DNA of 59,143 nucleotides, from the NCBI GenBank assembly GCA_036499395.1, contig DASYDW010000123.1, positions 1-59,143 of the forward strand, in the 5' to 3' direction. The position numbers and the translations under genes were made by a program. Numbering within the stretch: the first letter of the stretch is position 1; each line of letters opens with the position of its first letter. Below are positions 18,492-26,819 of the stretch, one piece after another. The notes under the pieces were generated by a model that saw nothing but the letters and a program-made list of their open reading frames with translations, had not been told where the DNA came from and did not search any database. Origin of the DNA: Pirellulales bacterium (GTDB lineage: Bacteria > Planctomycetota > Planctomycetia > Pirellulales > JACPPG01).

Positions 18492-18960
18492 TCAATCTTC
18501 GCCGAGACAGGAAACTTTTCCGTCGTTTGTGCGGACGAAGTGAACGATTGTTGATCCGCCACAGGGCGAAACGAAAACGTCGTACTGGTAGGTCACGACG
18601 ACGTCGAATTGTTCTCCAGCCCCGACCATCTGTGACATTATGTTGTCGCCCGGACGTCGTTTGGGCAACAATAACGTGTGCTGTGCGGCCAACTGGGTTT
18701 GCGCGTCGAAGTCGTGCTTCCAAATGCACGACTTTCCTGAGTCGACTCGCAGCTCGACCGAAGTAATGGCGTTGACTCTGAAATTCTTGCGCAAAATCAG
18801 CTGGTAGTCGTTGTCGCCGTTGTCGAAACGTCACAACCACTCGTGGTGGAACGAGGACCGGCACCGCGACGGCCACGAGCAGATAGCCGATGACCGCGAA
18901 AGCAGCAATTCCCAATGCCCACGCAGCGAGGCGCCAGGCCGATGACGATTGACTGCCCAT
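18492..18960 (-). pseudogene. Small membrane-anchored protein gene interrupted by a frameshift
   Basis: An ATG at 18958-18960 opens a protein with an N-terminal membrane helix (WRLAAWALGIAAFAVIGYLL). After VLVPPRVVVTF the frame runs into unlikely Arg/Gln-rich sequence. One frame over, a convincing continuation starts (DNGDNDYQLILRKNF) and runs to a stop at 18492. The switch lies at about 18823-18829 and corresponds to a single extra base. Joined, the product would be about 155 residues with a soluble domain rich in beta-prone sequence. Either the gene is broken or this is an assembly or sequencing error. No family was recognised. Confidence 0.6.
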
Positions 18961-18993
18961 GATGGGTCTGGAAACATTGCTTTCCAAATCGGC

Positions 18994-19016
18994 GCATCAC
19001 GCGAACTGCGTGATGC
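18994..19016. terminator. Nine-base-pair stem-loop at the oxidoreductase 3' end
   Basis: GCATCACGC (18994-19002), loop GAACT, and GCGTGATGC (19008-19016) form a perfect stem across the last codons and stop of the leftward oxidoreductase gene. There is no T-run, so it may be a terminator or an mRNA-stabilising hairpin. Confidence 0.45.
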
Positions 19017-20292
19017 CTGGCATGGCCACTAGTGGGACGTCGAGATGGCCCCATTGGTATTCGTTGGGGCCTAGTTTTTCCTGTGATTCGAGCGCCTTGT
19101 CCCAGGTGATCGTCTGCCCGGTATAGGTACACATGCGCCCCAGGATGGCCATCATCGTGCTGCGGCTCATGTATTCGCCATTGTTGATCGGGTTGCCCGA
19201 CCGGATGGCCGCAAACAACTCGTTATGTTCCTGCTGGTACATATTGGGGGCTTCGCCGCGATATCGCCAATTCTCCGAGCCGCTCTTGATCGTATGCTTC
19301 ATCAGGTCGGCGGTACCCTTGGTCCCCATCACGTAATCCGACACGTCGACGCTGCAGCCCGCCTGCTGCCGGCAGAACGAGAACAGCTTTACGCCGTTGG
19401 CATATTCATACACTACGGCGTGATGGTCGAAGATATTGCCGTACTCAGGCTGCACGCGAACTTGCCGCCCGCCGAGGCCCCAGGCTTTCACCGGCGGTTC
19501 GTCGCGCATCACCCAGGCGGCCTTGTCCAGGCTGTGTACGTGCTGCTCGGTATTGTGATCACCCGAGAGCCAGGTGAAGTACAGCCAGTTGCGCAACTGC
19601 CATTCCATGTCGGTCCAGCTTTCCTTGCGCGGATGCATCCACAAGGTGCCGGTGTTGTAATTCACGTTCAGTGCCACGAGGTCGCCGACGGCGCCGTCGT
19701 GAATGCGCTGAATCGTTTCGCGCTTGGCCAAGTCATACCGATAGCAAAGACCGGAAACGACCGAGAGCCCCTTGGACTTGGCCTCGGCACAGGTGGCCAA
19801 CACGCTGCGCACGCCGGCGGCGTCGACCGCGACGGGCTTCTCGGCGAACACGTGCTTGCCCGCCGCCACCGCGGCCTGCAAATGGGCCGGGCGAAAGTGC
19901 GGCGGCGTGGCCAGGATCACAACGTCGACGCCGCTGTCGATGACATTCTTGTAGGCATCGAAGCCGACAAAGCAGTGATCGTCCGTGACGGCCACTTTGT
20001 CCGAGAACATCTTCCGCAAGTTTTCCAAGCTCGACTGCACGCGATCGGCAAAGGCGTCCCCGACGGCCGTCAATTGGACATTAGGATCGGCGGTCAAGGC
20101 TTGCGCCGCCGCCCCGGTGCCGCGCCCGCCGCAACCGATCAAGCCCACTTTCAACACGTCGCTGCCGGCGGCATGCGCGCCGCGCGCGATCGACAGATTG
20201 GCGGCCAAAGCGCCCCCCAAGACCGCCGTGGTCTGCAAGAACGAACGACGCGTGGAAGGATTGCTATTGTGATCCGTGCCGTGTGGGGCCAT
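18997..20292 (-). CDS. Tat-exported Gfo/Idh/MocA family oxidoreductase
   Basis: A 431-residue NAD(P)-dependent oxidoreductase with a twin-arginine signal (STRRSFLQTTAVLGGALAAN, residues about 13-32). The Rossmann nucleotide-binding motif is KVGLIGCGGRGTG (about 48-60). The family motif AGKHVFAEKPVAVD carries the catalytic EKP. Later segments (LSGDHNTEQHVHSLDKAAWV, MYQQEHNELFAAIRSGNPIN) are typical of planctomycete members. These enzymes oxidise or isomerise sugars or inositols. The substrate is unknown. Export suggests a role on extracytoplasmic glycans, with the cofactor loaded before translocation. Confidence 0.93.
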   Translation of the reverse strand: MAPHGTDHNSNPSTRRSFLQTTAVLGGALAANLSIARGAHAAGSDVLKVGLIGCGGRGTGAAAQALTADPNVQLTAVGDAFADRVQSSLENLRKMFSDKVAVTDDHCFVGFDAYKNVIDSGVDVVILATPPHFRPAHLQAAVAAGKHVFAEKPVAVDAAGVRSVLATCAEAKSKGLSVVSGLCYRYDLAKRETIQRIHDGAVGDLVALNVNYNTGTLWMHPRKESWTDMEWQLRNWLYFTWLSGDHNTEQHVHSLDKAAWVMRDEPPVKAWGLGGRQVRVQPEYGNIFDHHAVVYEYANGVKLFSFCRQQAGCSVDVSDYVMGTKGTADLMKHTIKSGSENWRYRGEAPNMYQQEHNELFAAIRSGNPINNGEYMSRSTMMAILGRMCTYTGQTITWDKALESQEKLGPNEYQWGHLDVPLVAMPGITQFA

Positions 20293-20495
20293 CGACAGGT
20301 TCCTCGGTTTTCGGGTGGGCTAGGCTGCAGGGGAATGCGCAGGCCAAGATGCCGTTTTCAGGCACGCCTCGGGCGGGGGTGCCAGGCTAGTCCGGGCCTG
20401 ATGCGATTATCACCAACCGCGACCGGACAAGCAACGCCTGCGTCCACGCGCAGCGGGACAAATAGGACGGCGCTACGGACTTCGAGGGACTGAAC

Positions 20496-21242
20496 TTAAG
20501 CGCGGCTCTTTGTGCGCTTGGCAATTTCGTCTCGCAACTGAGCGGCCCGCTCGAATTCCTCGGCGGCCACGGCTTCGGCCAACTGTTCGGCCAGCGTCCG
20601 GCCCAGATCGTAATGCTCGCGGACAGAATCGCCGAGTTCGTTTAGCCGCTCGGTCAATTCATCTTCCTCGATCTGTTCGTCGTCGATGCCGTTGTCCAGG
20701 TAGCACTGCTTCAACCGCTCGAGGCCCGTATTGATCGCCTCGACAGCCGCCTCGGGGCCTGAATCCTCAAGCTCGGCCAAGGCCTGAGCCTGGGCGCGAT
20801 GGAACAGAATGAAGGGGCGATATTGCTCGTGCGACTGGGTCCATTCCTCGTTGGGCGAGCAGGACTGTACAAAGTCCATGAACGCCAGGCTGTGATCCGC
20901 GTCACGCACGGCCCGGCGGAACTCGCGCAACGCCAGCCAGCACATGCGGCGGTGATAGAACTGGACGAACTCTCGGTCCGCCTCGGCGCACTGCTCTTCA
21001 TCGAGGACGAAGCCGTCCCCCTCGTGCAGGGCCAGACCGAGCAGGTAGTCGAAATACGTCTCGGACCCACCCGGGCGGGTACCGTCCGGACGGTTCTCGA
21101 CCTCGAGCTGCAACACCCCCAGATCGATGCGCATTTGCAGCACTTGGCGACCGTCCGTCGCCCGGGCGAGGCGCGCTACGACTTCGCCTGGCTCGTACTT
21201 CCAGCCCTTCAGCACATGGTCGATATCTTGGCGCTTGCTCAT
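20496..21242 (-). CDS. UVR-motif protein of unknown function
   Basis: A 248-residue acidic protein with a UvrB/UvrC interaction motif at its C-terminus (LAEQLAEAVAAEEFERAAQL, then RDEIAKR, about 212-240). The rest is alpha-helical and acidic, with a central EEWTQSHEQYRPFILFHRAQ segment that resembles a TPR-like helical pair. The UVR motif mediates UvrB-UvrC contact in excision repair but also occurs in ClpC and McsA-type adaptors. No nuclease or helicase domain is present. It may be a regulatory or adaptor protein. The ATG is at 21240-21242. Confidence 0.75.
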   Translation of the reverse strand: MSKRQDIDHVLKGWKYEPGEVVARLARATDGRQVLQMRIDLGVLQLEVENRPDGTRPGGSETYFDYLLGLALHEGDGFVLDEEQCAEADREFVQFYHRRMCWLALREFRRAVRDADHSLAFMDFVQSCSPNEEWTQSHEQYRPFILFHRAQAQALAELEDSGPEAAVEAINTGLERLKQCYLDNGIDDEQIEEDELTERLNELGDSVREHYDLGRTLAEQLAEAVAAEEFERAAQLRDEIAKRTKSRA

Positions 21243-21485
21243 CAGTGCGTGCCGACGGTTCCGGCCAATCGGCCCCTCCCCAGTTTGTCCGCTGGATTAT
21301 ACCACCGGGCCGGGGTCGGCGGCCACCTGGCAATAGGGCCGGAAATGTCTGGAAACGAATCGAGAGCGATTTTTTCCCTGTTGCGATTGACGCGGATACC
21401 GCAGCCGGGCGCTATCGGACAGCTTGGCGGTAAAACCCTCGGCCAGCAGTCAGGCACCTATCGTGACACTCGCGATTAGTGGAGC

Positions 21486-22295
21486 TTATGCACCTGCGAC
21501 GGTTTCGTCCGGCGCGGCGTGATCATCAAGAACGAGGCCGTCCCAGCGACTCCAACGACTAAGCTCGGCGACACCAGCCGCGGCGGCGACCGCGTTAATC
21601 AAAGCCCATCCCGCAGCAATGCCATAAAACCACGGCGTGCTCGTGAAAGGAAAAACGCCGATGTGCCTGAGCAACAAAAGACAGGGAACTGCCCACGTTA
21701 GCCGAATCACCACGATGGCCACAAACTTCGCAATGATGCGTCGTCGCACGCGGGAATTCATATTCTCCGTCATCTGCCAATGGCGAGACACTGCATCGCT
21801 CAGCAATGTCGGGAGGATGTAAAAAAACGGATAGAGCACGACGTTGGCGGCGCAAAACACGAAGAACAATGTCGCACTGGCTTCGGGAGCGCGGTGTGGG
21901 CGGCTGCGGCTCACGGCAAAAATGAATAGCGCGAACAGGATCCACGCGACGGCGTTAATGCCGGCGCCCCATGGTCCCAGGCGATGGAGGAAAGACGGCA
22001 CCGTCTCACCAGGCCGTCTGGCAAGACGGTGATTGCTTGGGTGGAGTGGTGTACATAACACACGCTCGACGTGTGGTACCGTCGCCTGTAATTCGGCGTG
22101 AAGCGCATTGGACTCTCCAAAACGTTCGGCCGCCGCGGTGAGTGCCAGGGCCTGGTCGCCCTTGTGAGTGGCCAGCTCGTCTTCGTAGATGCTCGTCAGG
22201 TGCGTTAGCAGCTCTTCGCGCATGCGGACTTTGCGCCAGGAACTCGCGCGAACCGGCCGGACAATGCGCTCGACGTGACGCCGTAGCTCGATCAT
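21486..22295 (-). CDS. Membrane protein with N-terminal permease-prefix-like domain, PadR-linked
   Basis: A 269-residue protein. The ATG at 22293-22295 has a strong GGAGG site about six bases upstream and overlaps the PadR stop as ATGA, so translation is coupled. The N-terminal 70 residues (ELRRHVERIVRPVRASSWRK, REELLTHLTSIYEDELA) resemble the helical prefix found on membrane proteins next to PadR regulators. About four hydrophobic helices follow in the C-terminal two thirds (for example INAVAWILFALFIFAVS, ATLFFVFCAANVVLYPFFYI). Function is unknown. Its link to PadR suggests control in response to envelope or drug stress. Confidence 0.75.
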   Translation of the reverse strand: MIELRRHVERIVRPVRASSWRKVRMREELLTHLTSIYEDELATHKGDQALALTAAAERFGESNALHAELQATVPHVERVLCTPLHPSNHRLARRPGETVPSFLHRLGPWGAGINAVAWILFALFIFAVSRSRPHRAPEASATLFFVFCAANVVLYPFFYILPTLLSDAVSRHWQMTENMNSRVRRRIIAKFVAIVVIRLTWAVPCLLLLRHIGVFPFTSTPWFYGIAAGWALINAVAAAAGVAELSRWSRWDGLVLDDHAAPDETVAGA

Positions 22296-22636
22296 GTCGT
22301 CCCTCCTAACAGTCCTCCCAAGACCGTCACGAACTGCCGCCATTCCTCGCGCGCCGCGGTGAGCCGCTTGCGCCCCTTGCCGGTCAAACGGTAGATCCGG
22401 CGGCGCGGACCGCGCCGGGCACTCTCGGCCGCTTCCCAACGCGCGGCGATCAATCCCTCCTGCTCCAAGCGATAGAGGGCCGGATAGAGCGAGCCCTCTT
22501 TGAGCCGTAGCGCGCCGTCACCGGCCGACTCGAGCCGCGTCCAGATTTCCCAACCGTGCGCCGCGCCAGACTCGAGCGAGGCCAGGATCAAACCTGCCAG
22601 GTGACCGCGAAGCTTGTCCCCTTCGATAGGTGCCAT
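22292..22636 (-). CDS. PadR family transcriptional regulator
   Basis: A 114-residue winged-helix regulator. LRGHLAGLILASLESGAAHG, then GSLYPALYRLEQEGLIAARW and RRIYRLTGKGRKRL are the standard PadR helices and wing. A C-terminal dimerisation helix is short, as in the smaller PadR group. Its start codon abuts an 18-base near-palindrome, suggesting autorepression. No ribosome binding site is visible upstream of the ATG, and an AT-rich -10-like stretch lies only a few bases before it, so the transcript may be leaderless. The gene overlaps the following membrane-protein gene by four bases. Confidence 0.9.
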   Translation of the reverse strand: MAPIEGDKLRGHLAGLILASLESGAAHGWEIWTRLESAGDGALRLKEGSLYPALYRLEQEGLIAARWEAAESARRGPRRRIYRLTGKGRKRLTAAREEWRQFVTVLGGLLGGTT

Positions 22637-22653
22637 GTCTATCTATATAGACA
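22636..22653. promoter_or_regulatory. Putative PadR operator overlapping the promoter
   Basis: TGTCTATCTATATAGACA is an 18-base inverted repeat with eight of nine base pairs matching. It touches the padR-like ATG (22634-22636) and contains a TATATAGAT stretch that could be the -10 of the leftward promoter. PadR regulators bind such AT-rich palindromes, so binding would block the gene's own promoter. Confidence 0.7.
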
Positions 22654-22859
22654 AACTAAGTAAGTGATTCAACAGGTCGCACAAGTTTTGGCCGAGGTCC
22701 GCCGGCCACCGGGCCGAGAAATGCCCTCGCCCTCGCCCGCCGGCCCCCGCTGGCATCGGGAAATGCCGCATGTTATCGTCGGGCAATATTGTCGCCGGTC
22801 GCAAAACGTGCGCCCGCCCTCCCCGCCTCGATCGCCCCCACCTTGCGGAATCTTGCCCC

Positions 22860-25451
22860 ATGACGCTGTTGAGATTGCTGCTGGTCGCGTTGTTTCCTGT
22901 TGTGGCACTGGCCCCCGTTGTGACGCTGGCCGCCGAGGACGCCAAGAAAGAGGCCGCCGACAAGATCGCCGAAAAACAAATCGCCGACCCGGCCGCGCGG
23001 ATCAAGGCCCCCAAGGGCTTTCAGGTCGACCTGCTCTACACGGTGCCGCAAGACCAGCAAGGTTCGTGGGTCAACATGACCGTCGACCCCAAAGGTCGGC
23101 TGATCGTTTCGGATCAGTACGGCAGTCTGTACCGCGTTACGCTGCCGGCCGCGGGCGAAAAGGATGGCAAGCTCGACATCGAGATGATCGACGTGCCGCT
23201 GGGCGAAGCGCACGGCCTGCTGTGGGCCTTCGACAGCCTGTACGTGATGGTCAATCATGGCAAGGTCTTCGAGAGTGGCCTGTATCGCGTCACCGATACG
23301 AACAACGACGACAAGCTCGATAAGGTCGAGCCGCTGCTGTCGATCAAAGGGGGCGGCGAACACGGTCCGCATGCTGTGGTCCTCTCGCCTGATGGAAAGT
23401 CGTTGTACGTCGTGGCAGGCAATGCCACGCGCCTGCCCGAGTTGACCGGCTCGCAAGTGCCGCGTCTGTGGGGCGAGGACAACCTGCTGCCGCGCATGGT
23501 CGATGGCTCGGGCTTTATGACTGACGAAAAAGCGCCCGGCGGATTCATCTGCCGCGTCAGCCCCGACGGCAAGCAGTGCGACCTGGTGTCGATGGGCTAT
23601 CGCAACCCGTTCGACATCGCCTTCAACCGCGACGGCGAGCTGTTCACCTATGACTCGGACATGGAATGGGACGTCAACCTGCCGTGGTATCGTCCTACGC
23701 GTGTGTTGCATGCCACGAGCGGCAGCGATTTTGGCTATCGCAACGGCGCCGGCAAATGGCCGCCGTATTACATCGACAGCTTGCCTCCGGTGGCTAACGT
23801 CGGCCCCGGTTCGCCGACCGGCGTGACCTTTGGTTACGGCGCCAAGTTTCCGGCCAAATATCAAGAAGCGCTGTACCTGTGCGATTGGAGCTACGGCAAG
23901 CTGTACGCCCTGCACCTGAAACCGCAGGGTGCGAGTTACACCGGTGAACTGGAAGAATTCGTCGCCGGCACACCGCTGGCGCTGACCGACGTCGTCGTGA
24001 ATCCCAAAGACGGCGCGATGTACTTCCTGGTTGGCGGGCGGCGCACGCAATCGGGTTTGTACCGTGTGACGTACTCGGGCGAAGACGTCGCGCTCTGGCA
24101 TCCGATTGCCGCCGAGCCTGAGGAACGCAAGGCTCGCGAACTGCGCCACAAGCTCGAAGTGTTCCACGGCCATGCCGATCCGAAGGCTGTCGACACCGCC
24201 TGGCCGTACCTGGGCAACTCAGACCGTTTTATTCGTTGGGCAGCGCGCGTCGCGATCGAGTTCCAGAATCCGGCGACGTGGAGCGAACGGGCGCTGGCCG
24301 AATCGTCGAGCCCGGTCGCGTCGCTCGAGGCGCTGTTGGCCCTGACGCAGGCTTCGGCCAAGGATCCCGCGCATCGCGGCGACAGCGATCCGAAGCCCGA
24401 CCCGAAGGTGCGCGATCAGATCCTGGCCGCGCTCGACCGGCTCGATTGGGAGAAGCTCGATTACGCACAGCAGCTCGACCTGGTGCGCGTGTACCAGGTG
24501 GTATTGAATCGTTTCCCGCGCCCGGACGATGCCGCGATCGCGAAGCTGGCCGCTAAGTTCGACAAGCGTTATCCGGCCAAGGGTCGTGAACTGAATATCG
24601 AGCTGGCCCAGTTGGTCTGTTTCTTCCAAACGCCGGATGCCGCGACGAAAACCGTGGCACTGCTCGACAAAGCCCTGACGCAAGAAGACCAGATTCAATA
24701 CGCCAGCGACCTGCGCGTGCTGACCACCGGTTGGACTCCGGAACTGCGCAAGGCCTACTTCTCGTGGTTTCCCAAGGCCGCCGGTTACAAGGGGGGCAAT
24801 AGCTTCCGCGGCTTCATGAACAACATCAAGAAGGATGCGATCGCGCATCTCAGCGATGACGAGAAGAAAGAGTACGAATCGCTTTACGACGCGAAGCCGG
24901 CCGAACCGACGGAGCCGGTGGTGGTCGCCAATCGTCCGTTCGTGAAGACCTGGACGCTCGACGAGCTCACGTCACTCGTCACGCCCACAGCGCTCAAGGG
25001 GCGAGACTATGACCGCGGGCGCAATTTGTTCGCCGCCACGCGTTGCTTCGCCTGTCATCGGTTTGCGGACGAAGGGGGCGGGCTCGGTCCGGACCTGTCG
25101 AGCGTGGCCGGGCGGTTCAGCGCCCGCGATCTGTTGGAATCGGTCGTGGTGCCGAGCAAGGTGATCAGTGACCAGTACGAGGCTGTTACGATACAAACCT
25201 CGGATGGTCGGGTGATCACGGGCCGCATCGTCAATCTGAATGGCGACAGCCTGTCGATCAACCCCGACATGTTCGACCCTAATCGGATGATCAGCGTTAA
25301 ACGCCGCGACATCGACGAGATTACGAAATCCCCCGTGTCGATGATGCCTGAGGGGTTGTTGAACACGCTCAAGGACGACGAAGTCCTGGACCTGATGGCC
25401 TACCTGCTGTCGCGCGGCGATCGCACGAACGCCATGTTTACGGCCAAGTGA
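22860..25451 (+). CDS. Secreted PVC-type haem-binding propeller protein (CxxCH)
   Basis: An 863-residue protein starting MTLLRLLLVALFPVVALAPV, a signal peptide. The first ~420 residues form a glucose/sorbosone dehydrogenase-like beta-propeller (FVNMTVDPKGRLIVSDQ-like strands, HGPHAVVLSPDGKSLYV, GYRNPFDIAFNRDGELF). A HEAT-like helical middle follows, and a C-terminal cytochrome c domain has CFACH at C729-H733 with GGGLGPDLSSVAGRFS and the late methionine region SVKRRDIDEI..SMMPEGL. This order is typical of large PVC-group haem proteins. It is probably a periplasmic oxidoreductase with an unknown substrate. The ATG at 22860 was chosen because it opens the signal peptide. Confidence 0.9.
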   Translation: MTLLRLLLVALFPVVALAPVVTLAAEDAKKEAADKIAEKQIADPAARIKAPKGFQVDLLYTVPQDQQGSWVNMTVDPKGRLIVSDQYGSLYRVTLPAAGEKDGKLDIEMIDVPLGEAHGLLWAFDSLYVMVNHGKVFESGLYRVTDTNNDDKLDKVEPLLSIKGGGEHGPHAVVLSPDGKSLYVVAGNATRLPELTGSQVPRLWGEDNLLPRMVDGSGFMTDEKAPGGFICRVSPDGKQCDLVSMGYRNPFDIAFNRDGELFTYDSDMEWDVNLPWYRPTRVLHATSGSDFGYRNGAGKWPPYYIDSLPPVANVGPGSPTGVTFGYGAKFPAKYQEALYLCDWSYGKLYALHLKPQGASYTGELEEFVAGTPLALTDVVVNPKDGAMYFLVGGRRTQSGLYRVTYSGEDVALWHPIAAEPEERKARELRHKLEVFHGHADPKAVDTAWPYLGNSDRFIRWAARVAIEFQNPATWSERALAESSSPVASLEALLALTQASAKDPAHRGDSDPKPDPKVRDQILAALDRLDWEKLDYAQQLDLVRVYQVVLNRFPRPDDAAIAKLAAKFDKRYPAKGRELNIELAQLVCFFQTPDAATKTVALLDKALTQEDQIQYASDLRVLTTGWTPELRKAYFSWFPKAAGYKGGNSFRGFMNNIKKDAIAHLSDDEKKEYESLYDAKPAEPTEPVVVANRPFVKTWTLDELTSLVTPTALKGRDYDRGRNLFAATRCFACHRFADEGGGLGPDLSSVAGRFSARDLLESVVVPSKVISDQYEAVTIQTSDGRVITGRIVNLNGDSLSINPDMFDPNRMISVKRRDIDEITKSPVSMMPEGLLNTLKDDEVLDLMAYLLSRGDRTNAMFTAK

Positions 25452-25576
25452 CCAGGCTAAGAACCTCGCCATAGTGTGCATGTTCCGCGACGGAACGCCG
25501 GGTTTTCGGTAGAATCAGCCGGACCGGCGCACGAGCGCCGGGAGTTTGCCACGACCAAGGATGTATCGCAAACCGG

Positions 25577-26203
25577 ATGAATGCCGTCGGCCTCAATAAC
25601 GCTTTTGAACTACCGAGCGACGAAGAACTGTTCGCCCGCTACCGCGACCGGCGCGATCTGGCCGCGATCGAAGAGCTGGTACACCGCTACGAGCGCGAGT
25701 TGTACAGCTACCTGGCGCGCTATCTGCGCGATCCCGAGCTGGCGAAGGAAGTCTTTCAAACGGCTTTCCTGCATGTCGTGCAGAAAAGCAAATCGTTCGA
25801 AGATACGAAGCGCTTCCGCCCCTGGCTGTACAGCATTGCCACGCACGCCGCGATCGACATGCTGCGGCATCGCGGTCGCCGGCAAGCGGCCAGTCTCGAC
25901 GCGCAGCACGATGCCGGCGAAGGGGAAACCGCCACGCTGGCCGGCCTGGTTCCTTCGGCCACGCCGGGCCCCGTGGACGAGGCTCTGCTCGACGAACGCC
26001 GGCGGCAGGTGCGCACAGCCGTCGACGCGCTGCCCGAAGATCTGCGCAGCGTGCTGCTGCTGACCTACTTTCAAAGCTTGACCTATAACGAGGCGGCCGA
26101 GGCCCTGGGCATTCCTCTGGGCACGGTCAAGTCGCGCATGCATGCGGCCCTGAAGCGACTGGGACTCGCTCTTCAAGATGACGAGTTACCCCTGGGGAAA
26201 TAA
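25577..26203 (+). CDS. ECF-type RNA polymerase sigma factor
   Basis: A 208-residue sigma-70-family protein. Region 2 is recognisable in ELVHRYERELYSYLARYLRD and FRPWLYSIATHAAIDMLRHR. Region 4 has DLRSVLLLTYFQSLTYNEAA followed by GIPLGTVKSRMHAALKRL, the usual helix-turn-helix. The N-terminus starts at an ATG within a short leader. It belongs to a RpoE-like group and is unlike the kinase-linked factor near the window start. One base separates its stop from the next ATG, so the small downstream gene is probably its partner. Confidence 0.92.
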   Translation: MNAVGLNNAFELPSDEELFARYRDRRDLAAIEELVHRYERELYSYLARYLRDPELAKEVFQTAFLHVVQKSKSFEDTKRFRPWLYSIATHAAIDMLRHRGRRQAASLDAQHDAGEGETATLAGLVPSATPGPVDEALLDERRRQVRTAVDALPEDLRSVLLLTYFQSLTYNEAAEALGIPLGTVKSRMHAALKRLGLALQDDELPLGK

Positions 26204-26204
26204 C

Positions 26205-26438
26205 ATGTCGCCCGAAGATCTCATTGGCCATCTGCTGAACCTGCTATCACAAGACGAGCATCGCGCGATCGCGCACGAGATCTCGATCGACCAGGTGACA
26301 TGTGTCGTGGTCGACAAGCTACGTCAGCGGCTCACCGTGCTCGAGATCGATCACATTCATTTCGAGGCGCCAGCGGAATTGGCCCGCTGCACTTGCGAGA
26401 CGCTGCGCCGCTTCTGCCAGGACAACCCGGTCGCTTGA
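26205..26438 (+). CDS. Small protein co-transcribed with the ECF sigma factor
   Basis: A 77-residue protein starting MSPEDLIGHLLNLL one base after the sigma factor's stop. GGGGA eight bases upstream serves as ribosome binding site. The sequence is helical and acidic, with a central IDQVTCVVVDKLRQRLTVLE segment and a C-terminal CTCETLRRFC cluster of three cysteines that could bind metal or form disulphides. No transmembrane helix is present, so it is not a standard membrane anti-sigma factor. It could be a soluble regulator of the sigma factor. No family was recognised. Confidence 0.7.
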   Translation: MSPEDLIGHLLNLLSQDEHRAIAHEISIDQVTCVVVDKLRQRLTVLEIDHIHFEAPAELARCTCETLRRFCQDNPVA

Positions 26439-26819
26439 GCCATCCCGTTGAGCGCTAACTCTGCCTCGGTCGGGCAGACCGCCAGTAGCTAGTACTACCG
26501 CCATTTTTTCGTCAGGCGTGGCCAACGAATCGCCGCGCCACCGGTTTTCGGCCCGGCCGTGCGACGCGTAGCCAGCGATTCGCGTTCTAATTCGGGCAAT
26601 TCTTGGCAGATATCGAACTGGCCTGACGGCGGCACGTTTGTTGCCATTTGCGGCCTCGCGAAGCTGGCAGATATCGCCCCAGGCACCTGTCCGCCCGGCA
26701 AAAGCCGTTATCGCTGCCCGCAGTTATCTGGCAGATGCTGCACCTATAATTGAATTGTCGGGGACGCATCTTCAATGGACTATCACCCCGTTTCCGCAAT
26801 CGCTCGCCTGGAGACTGCC
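26439..26819. promoter_or_regulatory. Intergenic region with three TGGCAGAT repeats and a TATAAT box
   Basis: TGGCAGAT occurs at 26604, 26665 and 26730, spaced 61 and 65 bases. The first two copies extend to TGGCAGATATCG. All are direct repeats on the plus strand. TATAAT at 26746-26751 is a good -10 candidate for the gene starting at 26820; the -35 region is weak. The repeats may bind a regulator. No gene was seen here. Confidence 0.5.

Noticed and set aside
19225..20493. 422-codon plus-strand frame opposite the oxidoreductase gene
   Set aside because: Antisense shadow of a Gfo/Idh/MocA gene with intact motifs. No domain was seen in the plus-strand translation.
22773..24173. Long minus-strand frame (466 codons) opposite the haem-binding propeller gene
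   Set aside because: It is low in recognisable motifs, rich in Arg/His/Gln, and antisense to a well-supported gene.
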